In this document: positions 1 to 8,395 of the stretch, in pieces
Layout: the number at the start of each line of letters is the position of its first letter
Numbering within the stretch: position 1 is the stretch's first letter
NCBI RefSeq assembly: GCF_904831005.1
Contig: NZ_LR882982.1
Span: 434,001-498,000, forward strand
DNA from: Microbacterium hydrocarbonoxydans
GTDB lineage: Bacteria; Actinomycetota; Actinomycetes; Actinomycetales; Microbacteriaceae
Length of the DNA stretch: 64,000 nucleotides
Direction of reading: 5' to 3'
The notes under the pieces: generated by a model
What the model was told of the DNA's origin: nothing
What the model saw: only the letters and a program-made list of their open reading frames with translations
The model's database searches: none
Translations under genes and position numbers: made by a program

Positions 1-678
1 GAAGCCGGTGCGCACGTCGTCGTGCACGGCCGCGACATCGACGGCGTCGAGGCCGCTGCCGCCTCACTCGCGCAGGAGTTCGGAGGGGATGCGGTGTCGG
101 TCGCCGCATTCGACATCACTCACGAGGACTCGGTGATCTCGGGCATCCGTGCGATCGAGGCCGGCGGTGCCCTCGACATCCTCGTGAACAACGCCGGCAT
201 GCAGCACCGTGAACCGATGCTCGATGTCAGCCTCGAGAACTGGGAGCGCGTGATCCGCACCGACCTGACGAGTGCGTTCCTCGTCGGTCGCACCGTCGCG
301 CGCGCGATGGTCGAACGGCAGAGCGGAGCCATCGTCAACATCTGCTCGGTGCAGACCGATCTCGCGCGCCCGACCATCGGCGCCTACACGGCGGCCAAGG
401 GCGGGCTGCGCAATCTCACGAAGGCGATGACCGCCGAGTGGGCGGGGAGCGGTGTGCGGGTGAACGGCGTCGCCCCCGGATACATCCGCACCGAGCTCAC
501 GCAGACCCTCGTCGACGATCCCGACTTCAACGCGTGGGTGCTGGGACGCACCCCTGTCGGCCGTTGGGGCGAGCCGGAGGACATCGGCGGTGCTGTGGTG
601 TGGCTCGCGTCGGATGCGTCCCGCTTCGTGACAGGCCAGGTCGTCTTCGTCGACGGCGGAATGACGGCGGTGGTCTGA
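1..678 (+). CDS. SDR family oxidoreductase, gluconate 5-dehydrogenase-like (5' truncated)
   Basis: The reading frame is open from base 1, so the N-terminus with the first part of the Rossmann fold lies outside the window. Visible SDR marks are the NNAG motif near 187-198, an SVQ stretch followed by YTAAK (catalytic Tyr-x3-Lys), and a C-terminal FVDGG. Proteins of this type interconvert 5-ketogluconate and gluconate in the cytosol. The stop overlaps the start of the idonate dehydrogenase gene by one base and a gluconokinase follows, which supports a role in gluconate/idonate catabolism. Exact substrate is inferred from context; another sugar-alcohol SDR is possible. Confidence 0.8.
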   Translation, partial: EAGAHVVVHGRDIDGVEAAAASLAQEFGGDAVSVAAFDITHEDSVISGIRAIEAGGALDILVNNAGMQHREPMLDVSLENWERVIRTDLTSAFLVGRTVARAMVERQSGAIVNICSVQTDLARPTIGAYTAAKGGLRNLTKAMTAEWAGSGVRVNGVAPGYIRTELTQTLVDDPDFNAWVLGRTPVGRWGEPEDIGGAVVWLASDASRFVTGQVVFVDGGMTAVV

Positions 679-1721
679 TGGCGGCCGACGCACTGCATGC
701 CGTCGTGATCCACGAGGCGGGCGACCTGCGGATCGATGAGATCTCCGAGCCCGTCCCCGCTCCGGACGAGGCCGTCATCGACGTCGTCTACGGGGGCATC
801 TGCGGTTCCGACCTGCACTACTGGCGCCACGGCGCGGCCGGAGAATCGATCCTGCGCGCCCCGATGGTCCTCGGACACGAGGTCGTCGGCGTCGTCCGCA
901 GAGTGGCGGCAGACGGCAGCGGGCCCGGGGAGGGGACGAGAGTCGCGGTGCACCCGGCCACGCCGGCGACGGAGTACGTGCGCCACCCCGCCGACCGGCC
1001 GAACCTCGGCGGGGGAGGGTATCTCGGATCCGCCGCGCGATTCCCTCATCGTGACGGCGCCTTCGCTCAGCGTGTGGCGATGCCGACACGCATGCTGCGG
1101 GCCCTGCCCGACTCGATCGACCTGCAGGAAGCGGCGCTGATCGAACCCGCGAGCGTGGCCTGGCACGCCGTCAACCGCGTCGGCGACGTGACCGACCTCT
1201 CGGCCCTCGTCGTCGGCTGCGGCCCGATCGGCCTGCTCGCCGTCGCGGTTCTCAAGGCCCGGGGCGCACGACATGTCACAGCAGTGGATCTGCACGACCG
1301 CCCGCTGCGCATCGCGCAGGAGATCGGCGCGGACGCCATCCTGAAGCAGCCGGATGCCGCGGATGTGGCGGCGATCGACGCCGACGTCGTGATCGAGTCG
1401 TCCGGGAGCCACCACGGTCTCGACACGGCGATCCGCGGCGCGAGCAGGGGCGCGGCCGTCGCGATGGTCGGACTGCTGCCGAGCGGTCCGCAGCCGGTGC
1501 AGGTCGCTCTCGCGATCGCGAAGGAACTCGACCTGCTCGGTTCGTTCCGCTTCAACGACGAGATCGACGAGGTCATCCTGGCGCTCGCCGAGAAGCGTCT
1601 GACGATCGCGCCGGTGATCAGCCACGTCGAGTCCTGGCGCTCCGCCGCCGACGCCTTCGCGATAGCGGCCGATCCCACTCAGTCGAGCAAGGTGCTCCTG
1701 AAGTTCGGCCGTACGCGATGA
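678..1721 (+). CDS. idnD: L-idonate 5-dehydrogenase-like zinc-type alcohol dehydrogenase
   Basis: A 347-residue medium-chain dehydrogenase that would oxidise L-idonate to 5-ketogluconate. The catalytic zinc ligands are visible as GGICGSD (Cys42) and GHEVVG (His67, Glu68), and the NAD site as VVGCGPIGLLAV. The ATG at 678 overlaps the upstream stop; an open frame runs further upstream but lies inside the SDR gene. Oddly, the lobe that normally carries four structural-zinc cysteines (about residues 92-115) has none: the segment reads HPATPATEYVRHPAD. The GSAARFPHRDGAF stretch after it is typical of idonate dehydrogenases. The gluconokinase gene overlaps its end. Confidence 0.85.
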   Translation: MAADALHAVVIHEAGDLRIDEISEPVPAPDEAVIDVVYGGICGSDLHYWRHGAAGESILRAPMVLGHEVVGVVRRVAADGSGPGEGTRVAVHPATPATEYVRHPADRPNLGGGGYLGSAARFPHRDGAFAQRVAMPTRMLRALPDSIDLQEAALIEPASVAWHAVNRVGDVTDLSALVVGCGPIGLLAVAVLKARGARHVTAVDLHDRPLRIAQEIGADAILKQPDAADVAAIDADVVIESSGSHHGLDTAIRGASRGAAVAMVGLLPSGPQPVQVALAIAKELDLLGSFRFNDEIDEVILALAEKRLTIAPVISHVESWRSAADAFAIAADPTQSSKVLLKFGRTR

Positions 1722-2245
1722 GCGGCACCGCGGTCTCGAACCGGATGATCGTCGTGATGGGAGTCTCGGGGTGCGGCAAGTCCACCGTGGGGCTCGCGCT
1801 CGCCGATCGCCTCCGCGTGCCGTTCCGAGACGCTGACGACCTGCATCCGGCTGCGAACGTCGACAAGATGTCGCGCGGCATCCCGCTCACCGATGACGAT
1901 CGAGCTCCGTGGCTCACCGCCGTCGGCGAGGAGCTGGCTCGTCACCGGGTCACCGGGATGGTCATCGCCTGCTCGGCGCTGAAGGCGGACTATCGTGATC
2001 GGCTGCGGGACCACGCCCCCGAGGCCTTCTTCGTGCATCTGCAGGCGCAGAAGCAGCTGATCGCCAAGAGGATGGTCGTGCGCTCCGAGCACTTCATGCC
2101 GCTCGCCCTTCTCGAATCGCAGCTGTCGACGCTCGAGCCGCTTGCCGCGGACGAGAGCGGATGCCGGGTCGACGCCTCCCGCACCGTCGGCGAGATCATC
2201 GGCACGGTCGAGCAGGCTGTGCGAGGCGATCAGCTCGTGAGGTGA
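1718..2245 (+). CDS. gntK: Gluconokinase
   Basis: A 175-residue cytosolic kinase that phosphorylates D-gluconate to 6-phosphogluconate for the pentose-phosphate pathway. The P-loop GVSGCGKST lies at residues 15-23 and is followed by the family hallmark DADDLHPAANVDKMSRG and by CSALKADYRD. Length matches the GntK family. The ATG overlaps the idonate dehydrogenase stop by four bases, so the three genes form one operon that converts idonate through 5-ketogluconate and gluconate to a central metabolite. No terminator is obvious after it. Confidence 0.93.
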   Translation: MSGTAVSNRMIVVMGVSGCGKSTVGLALADRLRVPFRDADDLHPAANVDKMSRGIPLTDDDRAPWLTAVGEELARHRVTGMVIACSALKADYRDRLRDHAPEAFFVHLQAQKQLIAKRMVVRSEHFMPLALLESQLSTLEPLAADESGCRVDASRTVGEIIGTVEQAVRGDQLVR

Positions 2246-2308
2246 GGTGCTGGTGACAAGCGGCGACCGCACTGCTTGACTGGTCTCCATCGACGGGCGG
2301 GGGCGAAC

Positions 2309-5300
2309 GTGTCAGTTCTCATCAGGCGTACGGTGCGCAGCAGAGTGATCGCGGCGGTCGCGGCGCTTGCTCTCCTGGGGTCAGGGTCGGTCGCATACGC
2401 GCCTCCTGCGGCAGCCGCGTATCCGGAATCGTTCAATCCGTTCGCGATCGCCGGGGGCTTCACCGTGTATGCGCGGGAGGACGGCTCGTTCGGCAACACC
2501 GAGACCGAGGGCAGCATCGCCGTCGGCGACACGATGACCAAGCCGGGTGACGGTCAGTACACGCTCGTGCACGTCGTGGCGGGCACGGGCGACTACACGC
2601 TCCCCACGGTCGACGGCGACCCCACCCGCCTGCTCACGGGGTCGTATTCGGCTGAAAGCGGAGGCATCACAGCCATCACAAGCGCAGGCACGTCGGATCC
2701 TGCGCTGTTCGGAGACCTGAAGCTCGTCGAGCGGGATGGCCCGTTCGAGGCGTTCGCGCGCGCGGACTGGCTGCGACTGGGCACGGATCCCACGCGACCT
2801 GATCAGACCCCGCTCATCGATGCGACCCATCAGCGATTCCCCGACGATGCCGCTGCGCCGTCGGGAAGCGCGGGCGACGCAAGCATCTACACCGCGAACA
2901 CAGGCCCGACGGCGGTGGCGGACTATGTCGAGGCGCAGCGAGAAGCGAGCTGGTCGCAGGCGTCGCAGTGCCTCGCCGACATCGCAGACCCCACACTTCC
3001 CTACGGCAACCCCGTCGCGGTCGCCGAGAACTTCGGCGACCGTGTCGTCCTCGAGCCACTGCGTGACGATCGTCCGAACATCGTCGACTACACCGACATC
3101 GCGGGAACAGCGCTCGTGCAGTTCTCGCCCGGGCCGGAGCCGAGCGTCGCGAATCCTCTCGTCATCCGCGTTCCGGCGGGCACCACCGACGTCGTGGGTG
3201 CTCGCTTCGACCCGCAGGGGGCGTACTCGCCGTATGTGATGTGGGATCTCTCCGCGCTCTCCGGCCCGGTGTCGGTGACGGCGGCTCAGGGGCGAATCGA
3301 TGGGTCGATCTACGCTCCGGATGCCGACATCACGGTCGACGCTGCTCCGCTCGACGGCCAGATCATCGGCAACGACGTCACGACCCAGGGTGGCGAGATC
3401 CATTCCTTCCTGTTCGCGGGGGAGATCGCATGCGCCGCCGACGAGGGGAGCTTCCGGGTTCGCAAACAGCTCGAGGGGATCGCTGCCGACGATCCCGTGC
3501 TCGACGGCGTGGGCTTCGCGGTGAACTACACCGCCACCGCTCCCGACGGCACGGTCACGGTCGGGCATCTCATGCTTCCCTCAGACGGCTCCTGGGTGGA
3601 CCCGCAAGACGACTTCCCGGTCGGCACGTCGATCGCCTTCGAAGAGATCCAGCCTCGGTCGATTCCCGGCTACACCTGGTCTCCGCCGGTGATAGCGCCG
3701 AATCCGCTGATCGTCGGAGACGAGGTCGCGGAGGTCGTCGTCGACAACGTGGCGACGGCTGCGACGGGTACCTTCACGGTCAGCAAGAGTGTCGTGGATG
3801 AGGCGGGCGATCCCGTGACGGCGACAGGGACCGTGCCCGTATCGTGGACCGCGAGCCGAGGGGCGACGACGATCGCGAGCGGCACTCTCGACCTGCCGCT
3901 CGACGGCACCTCGGTCGCGGCTCCGCAGCAGTTCCCCTCCGGTACGAGGGTGACCTTCGACGAGGACCTCGCCGCGGTGACGCCTCCGGCCGGCTACGAC
4001 TGGTCAGGTGCGTCGTGGAGCCCGGGTCGTTCGATCGAGATCGGCACCGGATCGTCCGTCGCGATCGAGCTGACGAACCTCGTCACACCGTCGGAGGCCA
4101 CCCCGGTGCCGTCGGTCGTGAAGCACACGGAGGGTGTGCCCGCAGATCCGCGGTTCCAGTACGCGATCAGTTACAACGTGGATTCCACGACGCCAGGCGC
4201 AGACGAGCGCCGCACACGCGAGCTGCCGACGGGCCAGCCGATCTCGTTGTCCGACATCGAGGCGGGCAGCCCGGTGCTCGAACTCGCCGAACTCGTTCCG
4301 CTGTTCGACGGCGTCCCCGTCGACGTCACGGAGTGGGAGCCGCCGCTCATCCGCGTCACCTCGGGCGGCGTCACCACCGATTACGAGCCCTCCGGATTCG
4401 AGGGGGCGGTGCCGCTGGCAGACGCCATCGTCGACATCCCCGTGACCGACAGCGCCGACCTCGAGATCGAGTTGGTGAACGTGCGCGACACCGGGTCGTT
4501 CAGCATCTCGAAGGAGCTCTCAGGCATCGATCCGGGAGCGCTTCCGCCAGGGGCGCTGTTCACCGTCGGCTGGACCGCGACAGATCCCCTCGGCGACGTC
4601 ACCGGCGGCACGCTCGCCCTGCCCGCAGACGGCAGTCCCGTCTCTCCGCTCGACAGCGACGGCGCACCTCTGCAGTTCGCCGACGACACCGCGGTGACGT
4701 TCACCGAGCAGACGCCGCCGGCGGTCGACGGCGTCACGTGGCAGTCGCCGACCTTCTCGCCCTCCTCGCTGGTGATCGGCGAGGGCGACGAGCGCATAGT
4801 CACGGCCACGGTCACCAACACGGCCGATCTCGAGGTCGGCACCTTCGAGGTGGCGAAGGAGCTCTCCGGCATCTCGGCTGACCTGATCGCGACGGACGGC
4901 TTCACCGTCGCCTATCTGGCGCACGAGCCGGGCGGAGAGTGGGAGGTCGGATCCTTCGTCATCCCGGTGGACGGCAGCCCGGCCTCTCCGGTCGACGAGG
5001 CCGGACAGCCGCTGACGTTCCCGCTGGGGACCCACGTGCTCCTGGCAGAGGTGACGCCCGAAGACGACGCCCTGCCCGCGAACTTCGACTGGGCGGTGCC
5101 CGTGTGGACGCCCTCTCGCGGGATCTCGATCGACTCCGCCGACGAGGTCCCGCGCATCACCGTCACCAACACCGCGGTCGAGTACGCGTCGGTGTCGTTG
5201 ACTAAGATGCTCGACAACCCAGAGGGCGTCGATGCCGCCGGGCTCACGTACGACGTCGAATGGTGGCTCGACGGAGAGCAGCAGCCGACGCTGACGCTCG

Positions 5301-5704
5301 AGGCCGGTGAGACGGCGACCGGCGACCGGTTCCCGGTCGGGTCGATTCTCGAGGCGGCCGAGCCTGCGCTCGTCGACCCGCCGGGCGGCACGTGGGATGC
5401 GCCGACCTGGACTGTCGACGGCGAAGAGCTCCCGGTGCAGAGCAACGGACGGGTCGTCGCTCCGGTGTCGTCCCGCGGGGACGGCGTGATCGCCTTCACC
5501 GTCGAGAACAGTCTGCGTGCAGACAGTTCCACGCCGCCGGTCGATCCCACACCGTCGGTCGAGCCGACTCCGCCGAGCGAGCCGAGCGGAGCTCTTCCGG
5601 CCACGGGTGGATCCGTGCCCGTGGTGCCGATCGTGGTCGCGGCACTGCTGCTCCTGCTCGGCAGCGCCATCGTGCTGATCGCTCGCCGTCGCCGCTCGGA
5701 CTAG
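2309..5704 (+). CDS. LPXTG-anchored surface protein with choice-of-anchor A and DUF5979-type repeats
   Basis: About 1131 residues. I place the start at GTG 2309, behind a GGGCGGGGG stretch; an in-frame TTG at 2276 is less likely because the Arg-rich signal start (SVLIRRTVRSR) would be buried. A signal peptide ends near AAAAYPES. A choice-of-anchor A domain follows (starts FNPFAIAGGF). From about residue 380 there are six Ig-like repeats of roughly 105-135 residues, beginning with G-[ST]-F-x-[VI]-x-K and ending with a VxN strand; the third is degenerate. A Pro/Ser-rich stalk leads to LPATG (about residue 1096), a membrane helix and RRRR. It should be sortase-linked to peptidoglycan, perhaps as an adhesin. 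No sortase gene is in the window. Confidence 0.88.
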   Translation: MSVLIRRTVRSRVIAAVAALALLGSGSVAYAPPAAAAYPESFNPFAIAGGFTVYAREDGSFGNTETEGSIAVGDTMTKPGDGQYTLVHVVAGTGDYTLPTVDGDPTRLLTGSYSAESGGITAITSAGTSDPALFGDLKLVERDGPFEAFARADWLRLGTDPTRPDQTPLIDATHQRFPDDAAAPSGSAGDASIYTANTGPTAVADYVEAQREASWSQASQCLADIADPTLPYGNPVAVAENFGDRVVLEPLRDDRPNIVDYTDIAGTALVQFSPGPEPSVANPLVIRVPAGTTDVVGARFDPQGAYSPYVMWDLSALSGPVSVTAAQGRIDGSIYAPDADITVDAAPLDGQIIGNDVTTQGGEIHSFLFAGEIACAADEGSFRVRKQLEGIAADDPVLDGVGFAVNYTATAPDGTVTVGHLMLPSDGSWVDPQDDFPVGTSIAFEEIQPRSIPGYTWSPPVIAPNPLIVGDEVAEVVVDNVATAATGTFTVSKSVVDEAGDPVTATGTVPVSWTASRGATTIASGTLDLPLDGTSVAAPQQFPSGTRVTFDEDLAAVTPPAGYDWSGASWSPGRSIEIGTGSSVAIELTNLVTPSEATPVPSVVKHTEGVPADPRFQYAISYNVDSTTPGADERRTRELPTGQPISLSDIEAGSPVLELAELVPLFDGVPVDVTEWEPPLIRVTSGGVTTDYEPSGFEGAVPLADAIVDIPVTDSADLEIELVNVRDTGSFSISKELSGIDPGALPPGALFTVGWTATDPLGDVTGGTLALPADGSPVSPLDSDGAPLQFADDTAVTFTEQTPPAVDGVTWQSPTFSPSSLVIGEGDERIVTATVTNTADLEVGTFEVAKELSGISADLIATDGFTVAYLAHEPGGEWEVGSFVIPVDGSPASPVDEAGQPLTFPLGTHVLLAEVTPEDDALPANFDWAVPVWTPSRGISIDSADEVPRITVTNTAVEYASVSLTKMLDNPEGVDAAGLTYDVEWWLDGEQQPTLTLEAGETATGDRFPVGSILEAAEPALVDPPGGTWDAPTWTVDGEELPVQSNGRVVAPVSSRGDGVIAFTVENSLRADSSTPPVDPTPSVEPTPPSEPSGALPATGGSVPVVPIVVAALLLLLGSAIVLIARRRRSD

Positions 5705-5727
5705 ACCGGGTTGCTGAGGCGTGTCGG

Positions 5728-6081
5728 CTACCGAAAGCCCGCTTCGGGCTCTGGCGACGGGATCCTCGGGACGGACGCCGCCCAGGCGTTCATCGAATCG
5801 AGAACCGGTCGTAGTCCCTGTCCGGTCGGCGTGAGCTCGTACACGACCCGGGGAGGGATCTCGGCGTAGACCGTCCGGGTCACGAGCCCGGAGGACTCGA
5901 ACTTACGGAGGCGGTTGGTCAGCGTGTGGGCGCTGATGCCGGGCAGCGCTTCCTTCAGCTCCGTGAAGCGCGCCGGCCCCACGAGCAGCTCGCGCACGAT
6001 CAGCGTCGCCCATGGGCCGTCGAGCAGCGTCAGGAACCTCGCGATGCCGCACTCGGGCCATACATCCCCATCAAAAGCCAT
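5728..6081 (-). CDS. HxlR-family transcriptional regulator
   Basis: A 117-residue winged-helix regulator. The HxlR pattern is clear: a Cys near the N-terminus (PECG), FLTLLDGPWATLIVRELL, RFTELKEALPGISAHTLTNRLR and the wing GLVTRTVYAEIPPRVVYELT. It ends 23 bp from the convergent surface-protein gene and is divergent from the NAD(P)-binding protein at 6147. The inverted repeat in the 65-bp spacer is the probable operator. HxlR proteins often sense redox or electrophilic stress through the N-terminal Cys, which is present here; the inducer is unknown. Confidence 0.92.
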   Translation of the reverse strand: MAFDGDVWPECGIARFLTLLDGPWATLIVRELLVGPARFTELKEALPGISAHTLTNRLRKFESSGLVTRTVYAEIPPRVVYELTPTGQGLRPVLDSMNAWAASVPRIPSPEPEAGFR

Positions 6082-6099
6082 GAAAGAAGACCCTACGCC

Positions 6100-6140
6100 A
6101 TTAGTGCAGTTGACGTAACCGATGCACCATATGCACTAAT
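6100..6140. promoter_or_regulatory. Long inverted repeat, probable HxlR operator
   Basis: ATTAGTGCA (6100-6108) and its exact reverse complement TGCACTAAT (6132-6140) lie 23 bp apart between the divergent HxlR and NAD(P)-binding protein genes. The spacer also has a TTGACG-like box (6110-6115). The right arm ends only 6 bp before ATG 6147, so a bound dimer would cover the start region of that gene. Assignment to the HxlR protein is by position. Confidence 0.6.
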
Positions 6141-6146
6141 TAACCC

Positions 6147-6995
6147 ATGACCTATCTCATCCATGGCGCCACGGGCGCCCAGGGTTCCCCTGTCCTCGCC
6201 TCTCTTCTCGCCTCCGGCGCTTCTGTGACCGCGGGAGTCCGTGATCCTTCCCGCTATGAGGGAGGCGGTACCGCGGTGGCTTTGGACCTCATGTCCGTCG
6301 CTTCCCTGGCGGCGGCCTACGAGGGCGTGGACGGTGTCTTCGCGCACCTCCCGATCGGTTCACCGGAACAGCAGCTCGTCCAGGCCAGGAACATCGTCTC
6401 CGCCGTCGAGCAGGCGCGTCCCGCTCGAGTGGTCGTCTCGACCAGCGGGTACCCGACCGAGGGAGACGGCGCTGCCGCGAGCCCTGTGGGCGCGCTCATC
6501 GCGGGCCTGCAGGCCTCTGGCGTCTCCGTCGCGATCGCCGCTCCGCGTCTCTACCTCGAGAACCTGTTCCTTCCCCCTGTCGCCGCCGGCATCGAGCAGG
6601 AGGGCGTTCTCCGCTACCCCATCCGAGACGACTACGCCGTCTCGTGGAGTTCGCACCTCGATGTCGCTGACGTCGTCGTACGGCTGCTGCAGGACGCGTC
6701 ATCCAGCGGCGTCGTCGGGGTCGGTGCGCTGCCCGGCCTCGTGGGTGCAGACCTCGCCGCCGGCTTCACTGCGGCGTCTGGGTGGAGCGTCCGGTTCGAG
6801 GCGCAGGGCGTTGACGACTTCGCCCGCGTCATCGAGCCCCTCTTCGGTCAGGCGGGCGCCGAGCCCGTGGCGGCGGCGTATCGGTGGCGCGCTACGCTGC
6901 CGTCGGAGCTGATCGATCCGGCCACCAGTGCCCAGAAGCGGCTCGGGCTGAGGCCTCGCACGGTGGAGCAGTGGCTCAGCGACATCCGCTCCTGA
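6147..6995 (+). CDS. NmrA/SDR-type NAD(P)-binding protein
   Basis: A 282-residue atypical SDR with the NADP-binding GATGAQGSPV motif at residues 7-16 and no clear YxxxK pair, as in NmrA/QOR2-like proteins that act as NAD(P)H:quinone reductases or redox sensors. VVVSTSGYPT aligns with the usual VxxSS region. The divergent HxlR gene and the shared inverted repeat suggest that expression is induced by a reactive compound. Precise substrate is not visible. Confidence 0.85.
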   Translation: MTYLIHGATGAQGSPVLASLLASGASVTAGVRDPSRYEGGGTAVALDLMSVASLAAAYEGVDGVFAHLPIGSPEQQLVQARNIVSAVEQARPARVVVSTSGYPTEGDGAAASPVGALIAGLQASGVSVAIAAPRLYLENLFLPPVAAGIEQEGVLRYPIRDDYAVSWSSHLDVADVVVRLLQDASSSGVVGVGALPGLVGADLAAGFTAASGWSVRFEAQGVDDFARVIEPLFGQAGAEPVAAAYRWRATLPSELIDPATSAQKRLGLRPRTVEQWLSDIRS

Positions 6996-7023
6996 TCGAC
7001 GCGTCGCTTCGACGCTGACGGCT

Positions 7024-7057
7024 GCTCCCCGCCTGGTTCCGTATTCAGTCGGGGAGC
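7024..7057 (+). terminator. Possible terminator after the NmrA-like gene
   Basis: GCTCCCCG (7024-7031) pairs perfectly with CGGGGAGC (7050-7057) around an 18-base loop, 29 bp after the stop at 6995. No T-tract follows, so a Rho-independent role is only plausible. Confidence 0.4.
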
Positions 7058-7081
7058 GGTCTCGGTCCGGTCGCACTCACG

Positions 7082-7273
7082 GTGCGACAGATCTACTTGG
7101 TGCTGGCTGCACTGATGAAGTGCGCCGTGAAGGACGGACGCATCGACCTCGACCCCACCGAGTGGGCACACGTGAAAGCTGTGCAGCGGGTGCCGGAACA
7201 TGCGCCAGTCGCAATGACCCTCGACGCGTATGCAGACCTCTTCGACGATGATCTTGACCACGTGGCAGTTCGG
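7082..7273 (+). pseudogene. Tyrosine recombinase (integrase) remnant
   Basis: The short open frame joins two separated pieces of an actinobacterial phage/AICE-type integrase. The first is RQIYLVLAALMKCAVKDGRI, which resembles the core-domain start. The second is VKAVQRVPEHAPVAMTLDAYADLFDDDL, which resembles the C-terminal region with the His box and the catalytic Tyr (in DAYADLF). The middle of the catalytic domain, including the first Arg box, is missing, so the gene is broken. It points at the 117-bp repeat beginning 38 bp downstream, the usual int-att arrangement, but lies on the outer side of the element between the repeats. Confidence 0.7.
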
Positions 7274-7310
7274 CCCGATGATGCCGCTCAGGAGGGCGGG
7301 CAGATCGCAC

Positions 7311-7427
7311 CCCGGAAAAAGCGGATACCCCCGCCATGTAGAAGCTAGGCGAGGGTTCCTAAGGTGACTGTAATGATCACCCTGTGGCTCCGACGGGCGT
7401 CGATCCCGTGACCTCACGATTTTCAGT
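7311..7427. repeat. Left attachment repeat (tRNA-Phe 3' part plus terminator)
   Basis: It matches 11843-11959 at 116 of 117 positions; the only difference is T at 7326 against A at 11858. It carries the 3' 43 nt of a minus-strand tRNA-Phe (7385-7427) but no 5' half, so this is not a working tRNA gene. The terminator hairpin is also duplicated. Confidence 0.88.
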
Positions 7428-7556
7428 TGGATGCGGTGGGTCAGCGGGTGCTCGTTGGTCGCCGTTTGCCGCGTGATTGCGCGGAAGTCGTCATGGTTGA
7501 TCGCGGCTGGTTGACGGTAGTTTTAGCGGAGCTACCGGCACAAGACCGGCACGGAT

Positions 7557-8351
7557 TCAAGCTCGCGTGGACGCAAAAGATTGGAACTGCTCGATGCTCA
7601 ACATGTAGAAGGGGCGCCGCAGCGTTGCCGTAGCCTCGGCCATCAGCACTGGGTGGGTAGTACCATTTCGACTCCAATCCTTCTTAGAGTCGTTGGTCAC
7701 GAAGACTACGGCTTCGGTGGTGCTCGTGAGAGTGCGTAGGGCACCAAGGAGGAAGTCTGCCCAGACGAAGAAGTCCCCGTTGTTTCCGGCAGGATCGCGG
7801 AACCCCGGGGGTGTCTTGGTGTTGTGGCGCGAAACGGCAACGGGGTGGAACGCGGCGCGAGGGACCTGGGCCACGGACGCACGGGCCAGAAAGACCTTCA
7901 TCGTCCTCTCGAAGATCGACCGAACCTGAGGGTCGATCCAATCCCCGTGAGACGAGACGAGTTCAGTAACCGCGATCTCAACCGCTTCTCCCGATTCGCC
8001 GAGTGACTGACCAATGCCTGAAACTTGATCTTTTAGTGTGTCTAGGGCTTTCGAAGTTCGCTTCGCTTGAGGGTCCAGTGCTTCGAGCGAGTTATTCCAA
8101 ATCTCCTGCAGCACTTGTCCCGGCATGACAAGGGGCCCCGAGTGGCGGGCGTCGAGATAGTCGACTGCGTTAGTTCCTCGACTCCCGCCCAGGCCAAGAC
8201 GAAACGCCGCGTTAGTGTCGAAGCCAAGGGTAAAGTCGTCCGTCGCGGGGGAGAACGCCGGGAGTCTCCCTCGTGGATCGAGCGCGTTGAAAAGCGCTTC
8301 ACGAGAATCAAGCGTTGTATTCCGATCTAGAAGGTCCAGAAGCAGCGCCAC
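7557..8351 (-). CDS. PIN-like (DUF4935/PIN_8-type) nuclease
   Basis: I choose GTG 8351 (264 residues) because AGGA stands 7 bases before it. The frame stays open upstream to 8471, but that part overlaps the DUF262 gene. The PIN-like acidic set is complete: GFDTNAAF (Asp45), PGQVLQEIWNN (Glu83), GNNGDFFVWAD (Asp193) and VFVTNDSKKDW (Asp221), as in the family often annotated 'PIN-like domain'. Such proteins are Mg-dependent ribonucleases or nucleases. It starts 44 bp after the DUF262 stop and is probably co-transcribed. It may be the effector of a two-gene defence module; that role is inference. Confidence 0.78.
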   Translation of the reverse strand: MALLLDLLDRNTTLDSREALFNALDPRGRLPAFSPATDDFTLGFDTNAAFRLGLGGSRGTNAVDYLDARHSGPLVMPGQVLQEIWNNSLEALDPQAKRTSKALDTLKDQVSGIGQSLGESGEAVEIAVTELVSSHGDWIDPQVRSIFERTMKVFLARASVAQVPRAAFHPVAVSRHNTKTPPGFRDPAGNNGDFFVWADFLLGALRTLTSTTEAVVFVTNDSKKDWSRNGTTHPVLMAEATATLRRPFYMLSIEQFQSFASTRA

Positions 8352-8395
8352 GTCCCGATCCTGAGCGTTGCGGTCCTTCGCGGTTCGGCCCGTTT

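Noticed and set aside
7385..7427. Second tRNA-Phe gene
   Set aside because: Only the 3' 43 nt are present and the D-arm and 5' acceptor strand are missing. It is an attachment-site copy.
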